Both the position numbers and the translations under genes were made by a program. A stretch of DNA of 39,540 nucleotides from CAYUPI01 sp964446585 (lineage in GTDB: Bacteria > Verrucomicrobiota > Verrucomicrobiia > Limisphaerales > UBA8199), in assembly GCA_964446585.1 (NCBI GenBank), contig CAYUPI010000050.1, positions 1 to 39,540 on the forward strand, written 5' to 3'. The notes under the pieces were generated by a model. It was not told the DNA's origin. It did not search any database and worked only from the letters and a program-made list of their open reading frames with translations. Below, piece by piece: positions 16,581 to 24,825 of the stretch (position 1 is its first letter; every line of letters starts with the position of its first letter).

Positions 16581-18989
16581 CTATGGTTTGTACAACCGAT
16601 AAAACTTTGCCTTCTCCGTCACCGGCACGAACGCCGAATTTTCTCCATTCGTCATCACCGGGCTCGCAGCACTATTGCTCCAATCAGACGAAAAATCCGA
16701 ACTCTCAAACAGCGAGTAATTACTCGCCCACAGTGGCCATGACAAAGCAACGTTCCCACCGCTGATCATGATTTTCAACGAAGGCGGACTCGCCCCAAAT
16801 TCATACGCCCCCATATCGACGGTCCCATTGATAATTCGCGGATTCCCGTCCAGATCCGTGCTCCCCGCCACATAGGAATTGTTGCCGGCATTGATGCAAG
16901 GTGAATTGGACTGCAATCGGAAATTCCCTCCCGGCCAATCGATAAACAGTGGCTCGTTGGTAATGCAGCCCACGCCTCCGCTATCAGGCACCGTGCAACA
17001 ATAACTCTGCGGCGCAGGACCGGCACGGAAACCCGATCCAGCCCAGTTCGAACCACTCGCCGCCGTGTTGTAATAAATGATGCAATTATTGATTGCCCCA
17101 TTGGTGGACCAAATGCCGCCCCCCGCGTAACTCGCCGAATTACTCACGATCGTGCAATTGTTCAACGTGCCTAAATACGCCCCGCCACCACTGCTCGCGC
17201 TGTTCCCGGCCAGCAAACAGTTATTCGCATTGCAGTACCATGCGCCAGTTCCGTTATTTCCGATCACACTACAATTATTTAATGTGGCGTAGCTTGCGCC
17301 GCCACTGGCGTTGCTCTTGATAATCGACTTCCGAATCGTCAAGCCGGGAACCGAGTACCCGGGAGTCGCTTCGTAACCGATTGCGCCCTGGTAGCTATTG
17401 CCCACCATTACACAATTTGAAACAGCAGCGTTTGTTGCCTGCGGCGCGGAAACACCGTACGTTCCGTTAGTTAGAGTAAATCCGCTCAAGCTTGTGCCGT
17501 TACTGAGGTAAGCGCAGTTCATCACGCCGCCGCCGCTCACAATAGTAAATCCCGGACCGTTCACGCTGCGCACGCTTAGATTCTTCGACAACACCACACG
17601 ATTGCTGGTGCTGGAAAATTGATCCCAGGTAACCCGGCCACCGGACGCATACCACCCGTTCGTTACCAGCACCACCGCTTCCGGCATGGCCGCATCAATC
17701 GCATCTTGAATATTTGTCGCTGCTGTGGCCCAGGAAGTGTACGGCCGCGATGGATTTGGGTTCCAGGCGGCGACGTAATACACTGCCGGCTCGATCACAT
17801 GAAAAATTACTGTCGCGCTAATCCCGTCCGGATTGCTCTCGTTCACCGCGGTCAAGGTGACCTGGTAATCTCCCAGAGATGCCCAGGAGTGATTGACCAC
17901 TGGCTGGTTCGTCGCTTGTGAACCATCGCCGAAATCCCACCTGCTGCCTGTTGTTCGCCCATCAATCAAGGCCACCAGCCGCACCCCATAATTTGTCGGC
18001 ACGTTTGTAAGATCAGGAATGATTGCCGCACTCAAGGGCCCAGTTACCGCGCCAGGATGATATTCGTCGCACCCCATCGAAGGCGGGCTCAGCCAGGTTT
18101 CTCCATCCAGCTCCACACCCGCAGAATAACTGGAACTGCCCGCCCCTCGGCACGGGGATACGAGGCTTAAATGCGTCAAGCTGGCCAGCTTAGGATCAGA
18201 ACTTATATTGCCAACGCCATAAGAGGCCATCGGAGTCGTGCAGGAATAATTTATCGTGTTGTAGCAGCAAAAATTACCGTTATCAGGACTGTTGAAATAG
18301 ACGATACTATTGTAGAGGTTGCAAAAAGCTGTTCCCCCATACGACACTCCCGCCGTATTTCCCGCTACCGTGCAATTATAGAGGCTGCTGACCTCCGCGC
18401 CTCCGCCGGCTGATCCCGCCGCATTTAGGAATATTGCGCAATTGTAAAGTGACCCGTAATAAACCCCTCCTCCAGTGTAGCTGGCCGAGTTGCCGGTCAG
18501 AATACAATTGGAAACGGCGACCGTTGCCGCGTCACACCATATCCCTCCACCGCTTTGTTCCAAATAAGTGGCGCCCGTGTCATGGGTTGCCCCATTGGTC
18601 AGGGTGAACCCCGACAAGCTCGCCCCACTCGTCAGATAAATGCACCGAATCGCATCCGCTCCGTTGGACGTGCCGGGTGACTGCCGCCCTTGAATGATTG
18701 TGAACCGCGCCCCATTGACACTATGAACGTACAGCCCTTTGTCCACCACCACTCGATTGGTCATCGTGCCATAAACCGCCCGCCCCCCGGTAGCGTACAA
18801 GCCATTCGTCACCAAAACCTCATCCCCAGCGACTGCGACATCCACCGCATCCTGAATCGTCACCGCCGCCGTGGACCATGAGCTGTAAGGGGCGCTCGGT
18901 GTTGGGTTGTTGGCATCCACATACCTCACGGCGGGAAAGCCCGACACCAGTGGTGCACAAATGAAAAGAACGCACAACGACAATTTCAT
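16581..18989 (-). CDS. secreted double beta-helix protein with PKD-like linker (beta-helix 4)
   Basis: About 802 residues. I take the ATG at 18989 (MKLSLCVLFICAPLVSGFPA) because it opens a clean signal peptide; the frame is open up to 19073. Module 1 spans ~residues 22-300. Its end is atypical: LDGETWLSPPSMGCDEYHPG instead of DMGAYEF. A PKD-like domain follows (~310-400) with WDFGDGSQATNQPVVNHSW and YQVTLTAVNES. Module 2 (~405-735) ends canonically with DMGAYEF. The C-terminus is the FYRLYKP beta domain, close to that of the next gene. It is the first gene of the four-gene cluster in transcription order; gaps to the following genes are 57, 7 and ~140 bases. Confidence 0.86.
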   Translation of the reverse strand: MKLSLCVLFICAPLVSGFPAVRYVDANNPTPSAPYSSWSTAAVTIQDAVDVAVAGDEVLVTNGLYATGGRAVYGTMTNRVVVDKGLYVHSVNGARFTIIQGRQSPGTSNGADAIRCIYLTSGASLSGFTLTNGATHDTGATYLEQSGGGIWCDAATVAVSNCILTGNSASYTGGGVYYGSLYNCAIFLNAAGSAGGGAEVSSLYNCTVAGNTAGVSYGGTAFCNLYNSIVYFNSPDNGNFCCYNTINYSCTTPMASYGVGNISSDPKLASLTHLSLVSPCRGAGSSSYSAGVELDGETWLSPPSMGCDEYHPGAVTGPLSAAIIPDLTNVPTNYGVRLVALIDGRTTGSRWDFGDGSQATNQPVVNHSWASLGDYQVTLTAVNESNPDGISATVIFHVIEPAVYYVAAWNPNPSRPYTSWATAATNIQDAIDAAMPEAVVLVTNGWYASGGRVTWDQFSSTSNRVVLSKNLSVRSVNGPGFTIVSGGGVMNCAYLSNGTSLSGFTLTNGTYGVSAPQATNAAVSNCVMVGNSYQGAIGYEATPGYSVPGLTIRKSIIKSNASGGASYATLNNCSVIGNNGTGAWYCNANNCLLAGNSASSGGGAYLGTLNNCTIVSNSASYAGGGIWSTNGAINNCIIYYNTAASGSNWAGSGFRAGPAPQSYCCTVPDSGGVGCITNEPLFIDWPGGNFRLQSNSPCINAGNNSYVAGSTDLDGNPRIINGTVDMGAYEFGASPPSLKIMISGGNVALSWPLWASNYSLFESSDFSSDWSNSAASPVMTNGENSAFVPVTEKAKFYRLYKP

Positions 18990-19151
18990 GGGGCAGCTTA
19001 GACTACCATAACTTGCTCGGATTTGACAGTCGCAATGACCTATGGGTGCGGTGCGGTTGGAAGCGTCGCCCATAGCAGGGGCAAGCTTCTGGTTCTCGCG
19101 TTTCTTTTCAAAATCCGAGCGAGCGCCGCGCGGGACAGATGGAGTTTTTGT

Positions 19152-19727
19152 TCAATCCAAAATAGCCGTGCAAAGCGCTCCGCTTTGGCTGATGAAACCG
19201 ACGCTGCCCGGGCGCGCAATGCCGGCGGCAAACGTCGCGTTGAGCGCGCCATGCGGTCGCATGAAGCCCAGACAATTCGGCCCCAGGATGCGCATTTTGC
19301 CGCGCCGGGCTTCAGTCAGAATCTGTTTCTCCAGCGCTGCGCCCTCGGGACCGACCTCCTTGAAGCCTGCGGAAATGATCACCGCTCCAGGCACACCGGC
19401 CTCAGCGCATTCGCGCACGAGCCCAGGCACAGTGGGCGCCGGGGTTACGATCGCTGCCAGATCCACTTTCTCAGGTACAGCGGCAATGCTCGGATAGGCT
19501 TTGGTCCCGAGTACTGTGTCCCGTTTTGGATTGATCGGATAAACCGCACGCGCAAAACCGCCGCGCGCGAGATTTTCCATCAACGTTCGCCCAACGCTGG
19601 CCTGCGTTTCTGTCGCGCCGATCACGGCCACTGACCTGGGGGTAAGCATCGAGTCCAGCGGATGAGCTCGCTTGCGCCAGATGTCGCTGGCGCGTTCGGT
19701 TCGTGTATCCGGGGCAATTACTTGCAT
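19152..19727 (-). pseudogene. truncated duplicate of the acyl-CoA synthetase/GNAT gene
   Basis: The first 191 residues match the full-length protein encoded at 5652-8474 with ten differences (for example G60R, R85P, F98P). The frame then stops: GAT-TGG of the parent becomes GAT-TGA exactly at the breakpoint, and similarity ends there. The fragment keeps only the CoA-binding domain and the first part of the next domain, and lacks the catalytic His, ATP-grasp and GNAT parts. Several changes are non-conservative, as expected without selection. A stable 20-kDa CoA-binding product is possible but unsupported. Confidence 0.9.
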
Positions 19728-20365
19728 GGCAATCGAGACAGTCGATCCAACATCAGCAACAAATTAATCCGCCATGGGATGCCGGGCTTAGCTCGGATTG
19801 CCAAAGGCTCACCTTATTTTGTGGTCAAAGCTTGCTGCCACAGTAACGGGTCAACGGAGGCAAAGCGCAGGGAGCGCGGCTGGGGCGAAGCCCAGCCGCA
19901 GCACCAGCGAGAGGAGAACGCCTCGAGTGGATGGCGTTCGTAGGGAAAAGGGGGCGAGACCTCGGGTGCGTCGGATGACCGGTTTTAGTGCAAACCCTTT
20001 GGCACGAGCCGATCAATCTCTGTCAACAGTTGGATGGGACTGAACGGTTTGGTCAGGAACATGGCGGCGCCGGCGGCTTTGGATTCCTGCTGGGCAGCAT
20101 AGTGCGGGTTGGCGGTGATCATGATAACGGGAATCGCCTTGGTGTGATCCTCCTTTTTCAACCGCCGGAGGGCGGTCAACCCGTCCATCTCCGCCATCAT
20201 GACATCCATCACGATCAACTGCGGCCCTTCGCGGTCCGCGAGTTCGAGCGCTTCGCGCCCATTGCTGGCGGCGATCATCTCGTAGCCCGCTCGTTCGAGA
20301 TGATGCTGCAGCAGCCGATGGACAATCGGCTCGTCATCCACCACGAGGATCTTCGCCATGTTCGC
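19153..20365. repeat. about 1.2-kb direct repeat, copy B
   Basis: Second copy of the segment at ~7900-9110, same orientation. It contains the truncated synthetase 5' end, the diverged spacer and a complete receiver gene. Together the copies bracket the four beta-helix genes. Identity begins abruptly at 19153, inside the last codons of the fragment, and fades within ~6 bases upstream of the receiver start. Confidence 0.9.
19985..20359 (-). CDS. stand-alone CheY-like response regulator, copy B
   Basis: A 124-residue receiver identical to the one at 8730-9104 except L35R and the last residues (VSH to GLH at 122-124). All phosphorylation residues (Asp8/9, Asp52, Thr82, Lys104) are kept. Three changes in 124 residues, against ten in 191 for the neighbouring synthetase fragment, suggest that this copy is still under protein-level selection, whereas the fragment is decaying. 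It lies between that fragment and glgC on the same strand. Confidence 0.93.
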   Translation of the reverse strand: MAKILVVDDEPIVHRLLQHHLERAGYEMIAASNGREALELADREGPQLIVMDVMMAEMDGLTALRRLKKEDHTKAIPVIMITANPHYAAQQESKAAGAAMFLTKPFSPIQLLTEIDRLVPKGLH

Positions 20366-20419
20366 GGGTAATGAGGCTCAGCTAAACGGGATTAGAGCAC
20401 AATTCGACCAGTCGCGCAA

Positions 20420-20437
20420 GCCTGCATTTGCGCAGGC
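20420..20437 (-). terminator. small hairpin after glgC
   Basis: GCCTGC and GCAGGC form a perfect 6-bp stem around a six-base loop, about 45 bases downstream of the glgC stop. No T-run follows on the glgC strand, so it is not a textbook intrinsic terminator and may only be a processing or pausing hairpin. Confidence 0.25.
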
Positions 20438-20479
20438 GCGCTGCGCGCTCCCCTGCCCCATCGGGCGAGCGCCGCGCGG

Positions 20480-21787
20480 CTAAATGACCGTTCCATGCGG
20501 CAGCACTCCATTCTTCGGAATTATCACTATTCCGTCCCGGATGTAGTATTTCTCGTGGTCCACTTTCTCCGGTTTGCCGGCGGGTGAGATGATGACGTTG
20601 TTGCCGATGCGCGCATTCTTGTCCACGATCGTGTTTTCGATGCGGCAGTTGGCACCGACTCCAATCCGCGGCTTGCCCGCGCGTTCATGTTCGACGATCG
20701 ATTCGTACGATTCATAATAGTCGCTGCCCAGCAGGATGGCCCGATTCAAGACGGTGCCCGGCCCGACGGCACAACGGACCCCAACGATGCTGTGGGTAAT
20801 GACCGACCGATTCAGAATGCAGCCGTCGGAAATGACGGCGTGATCGATCTGGGCGCCGTTAATCTTCGAGCCAGGCAAAAAGCGTGGCCGACTGAAAATC
20901 GGCGCGCTCATGTCGAAGAAGTTGAACCGGGGCAACTCATTAGTCACATCCAGGTTCGCCTCGAAAAACGCGCGAATCGTTCCGATATCCTCCCAATAGC
21001 CCTGAAACACGAAGGAAAATACGCGATAATTCGAAATGGCATTGGGGATAATGTCCTTGCCAAAATCGGGCAAGGTATTGTCCAGCAATTTGAAGATCAC
21101 ATCCCGATTGAAGATATAAATGCCCATGGAGGCCAAAAACAATTCGCCGCTGCCCTGGATGGCCAGCTTGCCATACCAGGCCGGGTCGAGGCGGAGTGAA
21201 TCCTGCACGGCGCGGTCCGTGGGCTTCTCGACAAATCTCGTAATCCGCCGGTCAGCGTCAATTTGCATGATGCCAAGCGAGCCAACTTCGCGACGACTTA
21301 CCGGTATGGTCGAGATTGTGATGTCCGCCTCGGTTTCACGATGTTGGGTGAGGATCTCGCGGAAATTCATCCGATACAATTGATCTCCGCTAAGAATCAG
21401 CAGGTAATCCCAATCGTGATTTCGAAAATGAATCGTGTTCTTGCGCACGGCGTCCGCGGTTCCCTGATACCACGACATATCCATGAACGTTTGTTCGGCG
21501 GCCAGCATTTCGACAAAACCGCCGGAGAAGTGGTCGAACTTGTACGACTGGGAAATATGGCGGTGAAGCGAGGCGGAGTTGAACTGGGTCAGCAGGTAGA
21601 TTCGGCGCAGGCCGGAATTGATGCAATTGGAGATCGGAATGTCCACGAGCCGGTATTTGCCCGCCAGCGGAACGGCTGGCTTGGCCCGCTCTTTAGTCAG
21701 TGGAAACAGCCGCTTGCCCTGTCCTCCTCCCATAATGACGGAGAGCACGTTGCTGGTGTTTACCGACTGCCGCCCAATGGTCGCCAT
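20480..21787 (-). CDS. glgC: glucose-1-phosphate adenylyltransferase
   Basis: A 435-residue ADP-glucose pyrophosphorylase that makes ADP-glucose from ATP and glucose 1-phosphate, the committed step of bacterial glycogen synthesis. The nucleotide loop reads VIMGGGQGKRLFPLTKERAKPAVPLAGKYRLVD (motif spanning residues ~17-49). Further hallmarks are WYQGTADAVRKN, LILSGDQLYRMNF with the metal/substrate Asp, and the FVEKP segment. The C-terminal third is a left-handed beta-helix of hexapeptides (CRIENTIVDKNARIGNNVII). The start ATG at 21787 gives the expected length. It is encoded between the receiver copy and the TIM-barrel gene, with a 195-bp gap upstream that holds an inverted repeat. Confidence 0.96.
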   Translation of the reverse strand: MATIGRQSVNTSNVLSVIMGGGQGKRLFPLTKERAKPAVPLAGKYRLVDIPISNCINSGLRRIYLLTQFNSASLHRHISQSYKFDHFSGGFVEMLAAEQTFMDMSWYQGTADAVRKNTIHFRNHDWDYLLILSGDQLYRMNFREILTQHRETEADITISTIPVSRREVGSLGIMQIDADRRITRFVEKPTDRAVQDSLRLDPAWYGKLAIQGSGELFLASMGIYIFNRDVIFKLLDNTLPDFGKDIIPNAISNYRVFSFVFQGYWEDIGTIRAFFEANLDVTNELPRFNFFDMSAPIFSRPRFLPGSKINGAQIDHAVISDGCILNRSVITHSIVGVRCAVGPGTVLNRAILLGSDYYESYESIVEHERAGKPRIGVGANCRIENTIVDKNARIGNNVIISPAGKPEKVDHEKYYIRDGIVIIPKNGVLPHGTVI

Positions 21788-21857
21788 ACAAGGCCTTAAT
21801 TCACTCTGCGTCCCTGACCGTCTTATACTCCTTCACAGTCCAAGCGCAAGCAGCTTC

Positions 21858-21963
21858 GGACCGCGGCTGTCTCAGCCGCAGCGGCGATGCCCACATTCCA
21901 GCTTCAAATGCGACTGGCGCGACCTCCCAATTCAATCTGCCGCGCCTGAGACAGCCGCGGTCC
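21858..21963. repeat. inverted repeat with 18-bp perfect arms before glgC
   Basis: GGACCGCGGCTGTCTCAG at 21858-21875 is the exact reverse complement of 21946-21963, with 70 bases between. The whole element is about 106 bp, lies in the gap between the glgC start and the TIM-barrel gene stop, and encodes nothing obvious. It looks like a small non-autonomous palindromic element (MITE- or REP-like). Its position 70-175 bases upstream of glgC means it could also carry or disturb the glgC promoter region. Confidence 0.75.
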
Positions 21964-21982
21964 GGCCGAAGCCTCCCGTTGT

Positions 21983-23035
21983 TCAACCCGGAAAAAGGCC
22001 TCGCAGAAATTTGTAGTTGGCTTTGTAGGCCTCGCGCACATTCCCGCCGGGCGGCACAGCTCCCTCAATCTGCATCCAGCCCTCGTAGCCAATGTCTTCA
22101 ATGGCGTCCCGGACGCGCCCGAAATCGATCTTGCCCTGGCCGAGCAGGAAACCGTTTTCCTTCATGTGGAACTCACAGATGTTTCTCCTACCGAGCCAGC
22201 GAATTTCTTTGCTGACGTTATAGCCGCGATCCGTTGAATTACAGACGTCATAATACATTTTCACTGCCGGCGAACCGACGCGGTCCATGATCCGGACCGT
22301 CTCCTCGGAGCTCAGCCAGGATTCCAGCCCTAGAATCACGCCGGCTTTTTCAGACTTGGGCGCAACTTCTTTCAAGCGGCGCACGACCTCATCCGTGCCT
22401 TCCTTGTCACCAGTCAGATCGCCTTTGCCAAAAAACGCCAGCAATACAACTTTCATCCCGAGCGCCTGCATGACCTCGACGCTGTCGCTCACCCAGCCTT
22501 CGGTTCGAGGATCGCTCTTGTAGGGAACGTTGTTCATCTCACCAATTGCCAAAGAGGCGATCTCGACGCCGCTGTCCCGCGCGGCCTGCTTGAATTGTTG
22601 CTGCACCTCGGACCGGCGCAGTTTCATGTCATCCTTGACGCTGCCGAGGCTGACTTGCACACCGTCCAGTCCGATTTCTTTAGCCAGCTCGAAGCACGTC
22701 GGCGTGGCCATTCGACCCAGCGACCAGTCACAGGCTCCAATTTTTATCCGGCGCTTTGCCGACGCCGCCGCCAACAGACCCAGCGGAGCGGAAAGCGCTA
22801 TGCCCGCGGCGACCGGGCCGGCGCGCACGAGCATTTCACGCCGGGTTAGCCCTAATATTCCACGGCATTGTAGCGGCGTCTCGTCAGACCGCCGCACTAT
22901 TTGAGCGTGGGATCCGCGGCGCTCTGACGAGACGCCGCCACAAAGTGTGGGGCCTTCGAAGCGCGGGTGAAACATCCGGCCTGGTGTATTCACAAGTGAC
23001 GTCAGGTTTTCAGGCCCCGAGTGTCGAACTCCCAT
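21983..23035 (-). CDS. Tat-exported TIM-barrel isomerase/epimerase-like protein
   Basis: Sugar phosphate isomerase/epimerase (AP-endonuclease 2-like) family. The core begins at KRRIKIGACDWSLG and runs through LDGVQVSLG, GLESWLSSEE, YYDVCNSTDRG, ICEFHMKENGFLLGQG and GWMQIEGAVPPG, with the Glu/Asp/His residues typical of the metal site. Before it stands a twin-arginine leader, LTRREMLVRAGPVAAGIALSA, so the product is exported folded. The true start is unclear. Between the ATG at 23035 and the Tat motif the frame runs through a palindromic element (22869-22942), so 50 or so N-terminal residues are element-derived. A GTG inside it is an alternative start. It overlaps the oxidoreductase gene by 34 bases; similar pairs act in sugar or inositol-type catabolism. 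Confidence 0.82.
   Translation of the reverse strand: MGVRHSGPENLTSLVNTPGRMFHPRFEGPTLCGGVSSERRGSHAQIVRRSDETPLQCRGILGLTRREMLVRAGPVAAGIALSAPLGLLAAASAKRRIKIGACDWSLGRMATPTCFELAKEIGLDGVQVSLGSVKDDMKLRRSEVQQQFKQAARDSGVEIASLAIGEMNNVPYKSDPRTEGWVSDSVEVMQALGMKVVLLAFFGKGDLTGDKEGTDEVVRRLKEVAPKSEKAGVILGLESWLSSEETVRIMDRVGSPAVKMYYDVCNSTDRGYNVSKEIRWLGRRNICEFHMKENGFLLGQGKIDFGRVRDAIEDIGYEGWMQIEGAVPPGGNVREAYKANYKFLRGLFPG
22869..22942. repeat. palindromic element inside the 5' end of a coding frame
   Basis: Two 27-base arms (22869-22895 and 22916-22942) are inverted copies with two mismatches, separated by 20 bases. The element lies in frame between the upstream ATG and the Tat motif of the TIM-barrel gene and is read through without a stop. 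It resembles REP/MITE-like palindromes and is a different sequence from the one at 21858-21963. Confidence 0.85.
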
Positions 23036-24261
23036 TTCTCGGCGCTCTTCATCATCTCAGCCCAGGTGACATCATGCTGCCTGTAGGCGGCAGTGCGGCC
23101 GAGAATCGTCGTCAAGTTGCTCCGCACGCTCGGGGCCACAGTCGGGTTTGCGCAGTCCCCCTCAGTGATGCTTTTGTGAAAAGCAGCGATGTTGCTGATC
23201 GCACCATCGGCGTAGATGTTGTTCGTTTCGCCGCTGAAAACGTCATCATGACTGCGTACCCACACCTTGCCGCCGTAATGCGTCTCTGCCGTTCCCTTCG
23301 TGCCGTAAACGCGGCATAGAATGTCGTTACACGCCGCGCCGAATTGCTTCGAACTGAAGCTCACGATGACGTCGTTCGGGAACGTAAAGATCACCGCGAA
23401 ATGATCCCAGCAATCCCCCAGGAAATCCCGCGCCCGGCCCCCCGTGCCCACTGCTTTGAGTGCCGCCGCATCGAGAAACCAGGTCGCCACGTCCAGCGCG
23501 TGGATATTCTGCTCGGTAATGATGTCGCCCGAAAGCACGCGGTCCACCGCCCAGGCACGCAAACGGGCATCAGCGTCTTTGCGGCTTCGGCGGTACTGCG
23601 CGTCCATCGCTTCGAAGTACAGGTCGCACATGTAACCGGCCTCCGCCGACTTGATCGGGCCGATCTGGCCGGCCTGCACGCGCTTGACCACCTCCCGGTA
23701 AGCGGGCGTCGCCCGGGTCTGGAAATCCACCAGGAACACCAGCTTCTTGCCTGTCGCCTGCTGGCCAGAACGGGAGATGCTCTGGCAGCCGGGCACATCG
23801 ACGGCCACGGGCTTGGCCAGATACACATGTTTGCCCGCTTCGACGGCGGCAGCGGCCTGTGTCGGGTGGAAGTATGGCGGACTGATGATGGCGACCGCAT
23901 CCACCTTGTTCTCCAGCAACTTGCGATAGCCAGACAACCCGGTGTACCGCCGTGCTGCAGGGACGCCGAGCTTTCCGCCGGCCCCGTCGGTCTTGTCCGG
24001 AAAATAATCAGCGACCGCCGCGACGTTGTACCCGCCATGCTTGGCAAAGAGCCCCGCGATCCAGGCACCACGCCCGCCGCAGCCGATCAATCCAAGATCG
24101 ATCCTGGAATTTGCCTCGGTCGCCCGCACGAGTTTTGCGTTCAGCAACGTCACTGTAACCGCCGAGGCGCTTGCGCTGGCCAGAAAACGCCGCCGCGTCA
24201 AGTTGGTTGTCGGCTCGGCAGAGGTTTGGTTTCCTTGTTTCAAAGGTCGGGTGTCCTTCAT
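23002..24261 (-). CDS. Tat-exported Gfo/Idh/MocA-family oxidoreductase
   Basis: About 419 residues from the ATG at 24261 (MKDTRPLKQGNQTSA). The frame is open upstream to 24474 but that part has no protein-like character. The leader contains TRRRFLASASASAVTVTLL, a twin-arginine signal. The Rossmann domain follows with IDLGLIGCGGRGAWIAGLFA (NAD(P) loop), and the family catalytic Lys lies in HVYLAKPVAVDVPGC (AKP for the usual EKP). The C-terminal alpha/beta domain includes NIHALDVATWFLD. Such exported oxidoreductases are abundant in Verrucomicrobiota/Planctomycetota and are thought to act on sugars or polyols in the periplasm. It is upstream of, and overlaps by 34 bases, the TIM-barrel gene, suggesting one pathway. 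The substrate is unknown. Confidence 0.9.
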   Translation of the reverse strand: MKDTRPLKQGNQTSAEPTTNLTRRRFLASASASAVTVTLLNAKLVRATEANSRIDLGLIGCGGRGAWIAGLFAKHGGYNVAAVADYFPDKTDGAGGKLGVPAARRYTGLSGYRKLLENKVDAVAIISPPYFHPTQAAAAVEAGKHVYLAKPVAVDVPGCQSISRSGQQATGKKLVFLVDFQTRATPAYREVVKRVQAGQIGPIKSAEAGYMCDLYFEAMDAQYRRSRKDADARLRAWAVDRVLSGDIITEQNIHALDVATWFLDAAALKAVGTGGRARDFLGDCWDHFAVIFTFPNDVIVSFSSKQFGAACNDILCRVYGTKGTAETHYGGKVWVRSHDDVFSGETNNIYADGAISNIAAFHKSITEGDCANPTVAPSVRSNLTTILGRTAAYRQHDVTWAEMMKSAEKWEFDTRGLKT

Positions 24262-24436
24262 AAGAGATGAATTAATATTCCGTCGCAATGTTGGCGACGA
24301 CCCGGTCGAAAAATCAAGCGCACGAACTAGCCGTTTGCAATCCCGGTGCTCCGTTTCCAAAGGACGGGGAAGGGGGACCGGTCCTACGGTATTGCCGGCT
24401 TGACCGGCCGGACGCTCATCCATAACCTGAAGCAAG

Positions 24437-24817
24437 ATGGACGACGATCCGAATTCCCACGGCACGATGACCAAAACAGCGAGTTACATCCGCCGGCACA
24501 GGAGTGACATAAAACCGTGGGCGGAAACCTGCGGCCAAATCCGCCCTCTGATCGACGAAAAGGACGAGGCGGCGGCAGAGGTCCATCACCTCGAAATCAC
24601 TGATGCCAAACTTCACTACCACGAGCGGACCGACGAGGTTTATTATGTTTTGGGCGGCCAGGGCCGGATGGTTCTCGACGAGACGGAGATCGAACTAAGC
24701 GAAGGTGTAGTTGTGTACGTTCCCCGTGGAGTCAAGCACCGGGCGTGGGGCGATTTGAAGGTCTTGGTCGTCTGCATCCCGCGCGGCGTGCTGAACGACG
24801 TTCACGAAATCGGCTAA
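24437..24817 (+). CDS. single-domain cupin protein
   Basis: A 126-residue cupin with both conserved motifs. Motif 1 is KLHYHERTDEVYYVLGGQGRM, where His, His, Glu would bind metal. Motif 2 is VYVPRGVKHRAWGD, with the last metal His. The protein is otherwise undecorated, so it may be a small sugar isomerase, a dioxygenase-like enzyme or a binding protein. The start could be 24437 or the second ATG at 24467; both leave the domain intact. It diverges from the Gfo/Idh/MocA gene with about 175 bases between the starts and converges on the pseudopilin gene 8 bases away. Exact activity cannot be assigned. Confidence 0.85.
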   Translation: MDDDPNSHGTMTKTASYIRRHRSDIKPWAETCGQIRPLIDEKDEAAAEVHHLEITDAKLHYHERTDEVYYVLGGQGRMVLDETEIELSEGVVVYVPRGVKHRAWGDLKVLVVCIPRGVLNDVHEIG

Positions 24818-24825
24818 TTGGCGGG

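Noticed and set aside
9271..18989. Repetitive sequence that could suggest a CRISPR-like array
   Set aside because: The repeats are protein-coding beta-helix coils of irregular length on one strand; no constant short repeat with unique spacers.
19152..19727. A functional short CoA-binding protein
   Set aside because: It ends by a stop exactly at the duplication breakpoint and has accumulated non-conservative changes, so a gene fragment is the simpler reading.
23344..24270. A 308-codon plus-strand frame opposite the Gfo/Idh/MocA gene
   Set aside because: Antisense shadow of a gene with clear Tat leader and NAD-binding motif.
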